A stretch of DNA of 64,000 nucleotides from Emticicia agri. Lineage in GTDB: Bacteria; Bacteroidota; Bacteroidia; Cytophagales; Spirosomataceae. A program made the position numbers and the translations under genes. Positions 63,605 to 64,000 of the stretch are shown here, piece by piece (positions within the stretch are counted from its first letter, which is position 1; every line of letters begins with the position of its first letter). The notes beneath the pieces were generated by a model. It ran no database searches. It was not told where the DNA came from and worked only from the letters and a program-made list of their open reading frames with translations. The stretch is from NCBI RefSeq assembly GCF_004168285.1, contig NZ_SEWF01000016.1, forward strand, positions 45,909-109,908, in the 5' to 3' direction.

Positions 63605-64000
63605 ATGCGACCTTTACAATTAATACAAACTTACAGCCTTGTTTGTGAGTGCTATGATACGCACATGAGTTTACATTTCCAAAGACAGAGCAATAATAAT
63701 TGTCCTGAATTTACAGACCAAGAGGCAATAACGATTTACCTATGTGGTATTTTCGAAGGCCATTATAGCCATCGCTCAACTTATAATTATATGGTCAATC
63801 ATTGGTCATCATGGTTTCCAAAATTGCCGTCATATCAAGCTTATAATGCACGAATTAATGCAATATACTGGCATTTTGAGGTAATTATTTCCCATTTGAT
63901 GAATCAAATGAATTTTAATGATTGCTATGATAATGTATCTTTGGTGGATTCATTGCCTATCATGCTTTCCAAACACCCTTATACAGCTAAAGTAGCATCT
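63605..64000 (+). CDS. Transposase, IS4/IS982-like clan (partial; runs off the window)
   Basis: 132 residues in an open frame from ATG 63605 to the window end. LIQTYSLVCECYDTHM, CPEFTDQEAITIYLCGIFEG and WSSWFPKLPSYQAYNARINA are the N-terminal pattern of this transposase group, and VSLVDSLPIMLSKHP probably carries the first catalytic Asp of the DDE triad. The remaining Asp and Glu lie beyond the window. The left inverted repeat of the element is not identified. Confidence 0.75.
   Translation, partial: MRPLQLIQTYSLVCECYDTHMSLHFQRQSNNNCPEFTDQEAITIYLCGIFEGHYSHRSTYNYMVNHWSSWFPKLPSYQAYNARINAIYWHFEVIISHLMNQMNFNDCYDNVSLVDSLPIMLSKHPYTAKVAS

Overview
This window is chromosomal DNA from a member of the Bacteroidota, most likely an aerobic Cytophagales-type bacterium. 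The evidence is: proteins with type IX secretion (T9SS) C-terminal sorting domains, TonB-type outer-membrane beta-barrels, promoters with the Bacteroidota -7 element TAnnTTTG, a GT3 glycogen synthase, the split ATP synthase genes and a cytochrome oxidase subunit III paralogue. The sequence is moderately AT-rich. I see no rRNA, tRNA, CRISPR array or prophage. The species cannot be named from the sequence alone.

Layout. 1-1302: 5' two-thirds of a class I ribonucleotide reductase alpha gene, behind a 519-bp gap with two perfect DnaA boxes. 1.8-5.8 kb: thiamine pyrophosphokinase, a lipoprotein, then ispE / COX3-like / recO in one direction. 6-10.2 kb: a large secreted subtilisin-fold protease. 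10.3-14.4 kb: rpmE2, then a membrane-anchored AraC-type regulator beside an outer-membrane barrel. 14.4-19.3 kb: housekeeping genes (EamA transporter, SDR, HIT protein, beta-carbonic anhydrase, gpsA) with an Imm1-like immunity gene. 19.4-22.4 kb: TolC and periplasmic adaptor of an export system. 22.6-31 kb: a Cys-rich unknown, gatB, a TlpA-like lipoprotein, glycogen synthase, a transporter and two lipoproteins. 31.1-33.6 kb: atpA-atpG without the rest of the ATP synthase operon. 33.9-36.4 kb: divergent sugar dehydrogenase-like and gluconolactonase-like genes with two matching operators between them. 36.6-38.8 kb: an M16 protein lacking its metal site, and an AT-rich orphan gene between strong hairpins.

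39-46.2 kb is a partial division and cell-wall cluster (ftsW-murG-X-ftsQ-ftsA-ftsZ). The usual murC slot is taken by an arginyltransferase-like GNAT protein, and the long gaps carry inverted repeats. 46.5-49.8 kb holds two mechanosensitive channels (MscL and an MscS-like protein), an outer-membrane DUF3078 protein and an ECF sigma factor with a C-terminal hydrophobic helix. 50-56.9 kb: lipid/acyl-CoA genes, a GIN-domain protein, a T9SS cargo protein, an MFS transporter, a VOC protein and an HAD phosphatase. 57.2-59.8 kb: a secreted SGNH esterase with a T9SS tail. 60.3-63.1 kb: uvrA. The last 0.9 kb is insertion-sequence territory: a transposase relic and the start of another transposase running off the end.

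I did not find a clear new defence or biosynthetic system. The best leads are the paired 17-bp operators at 35.2-35.4 kb, the tail-anchored sigma factor with its small partner gene and channel, the hairpins through the division cluster with the missing murC, and the DnaA boxes upstream of nrdA. GC values, homology and fold statements were made by eye, not computed.
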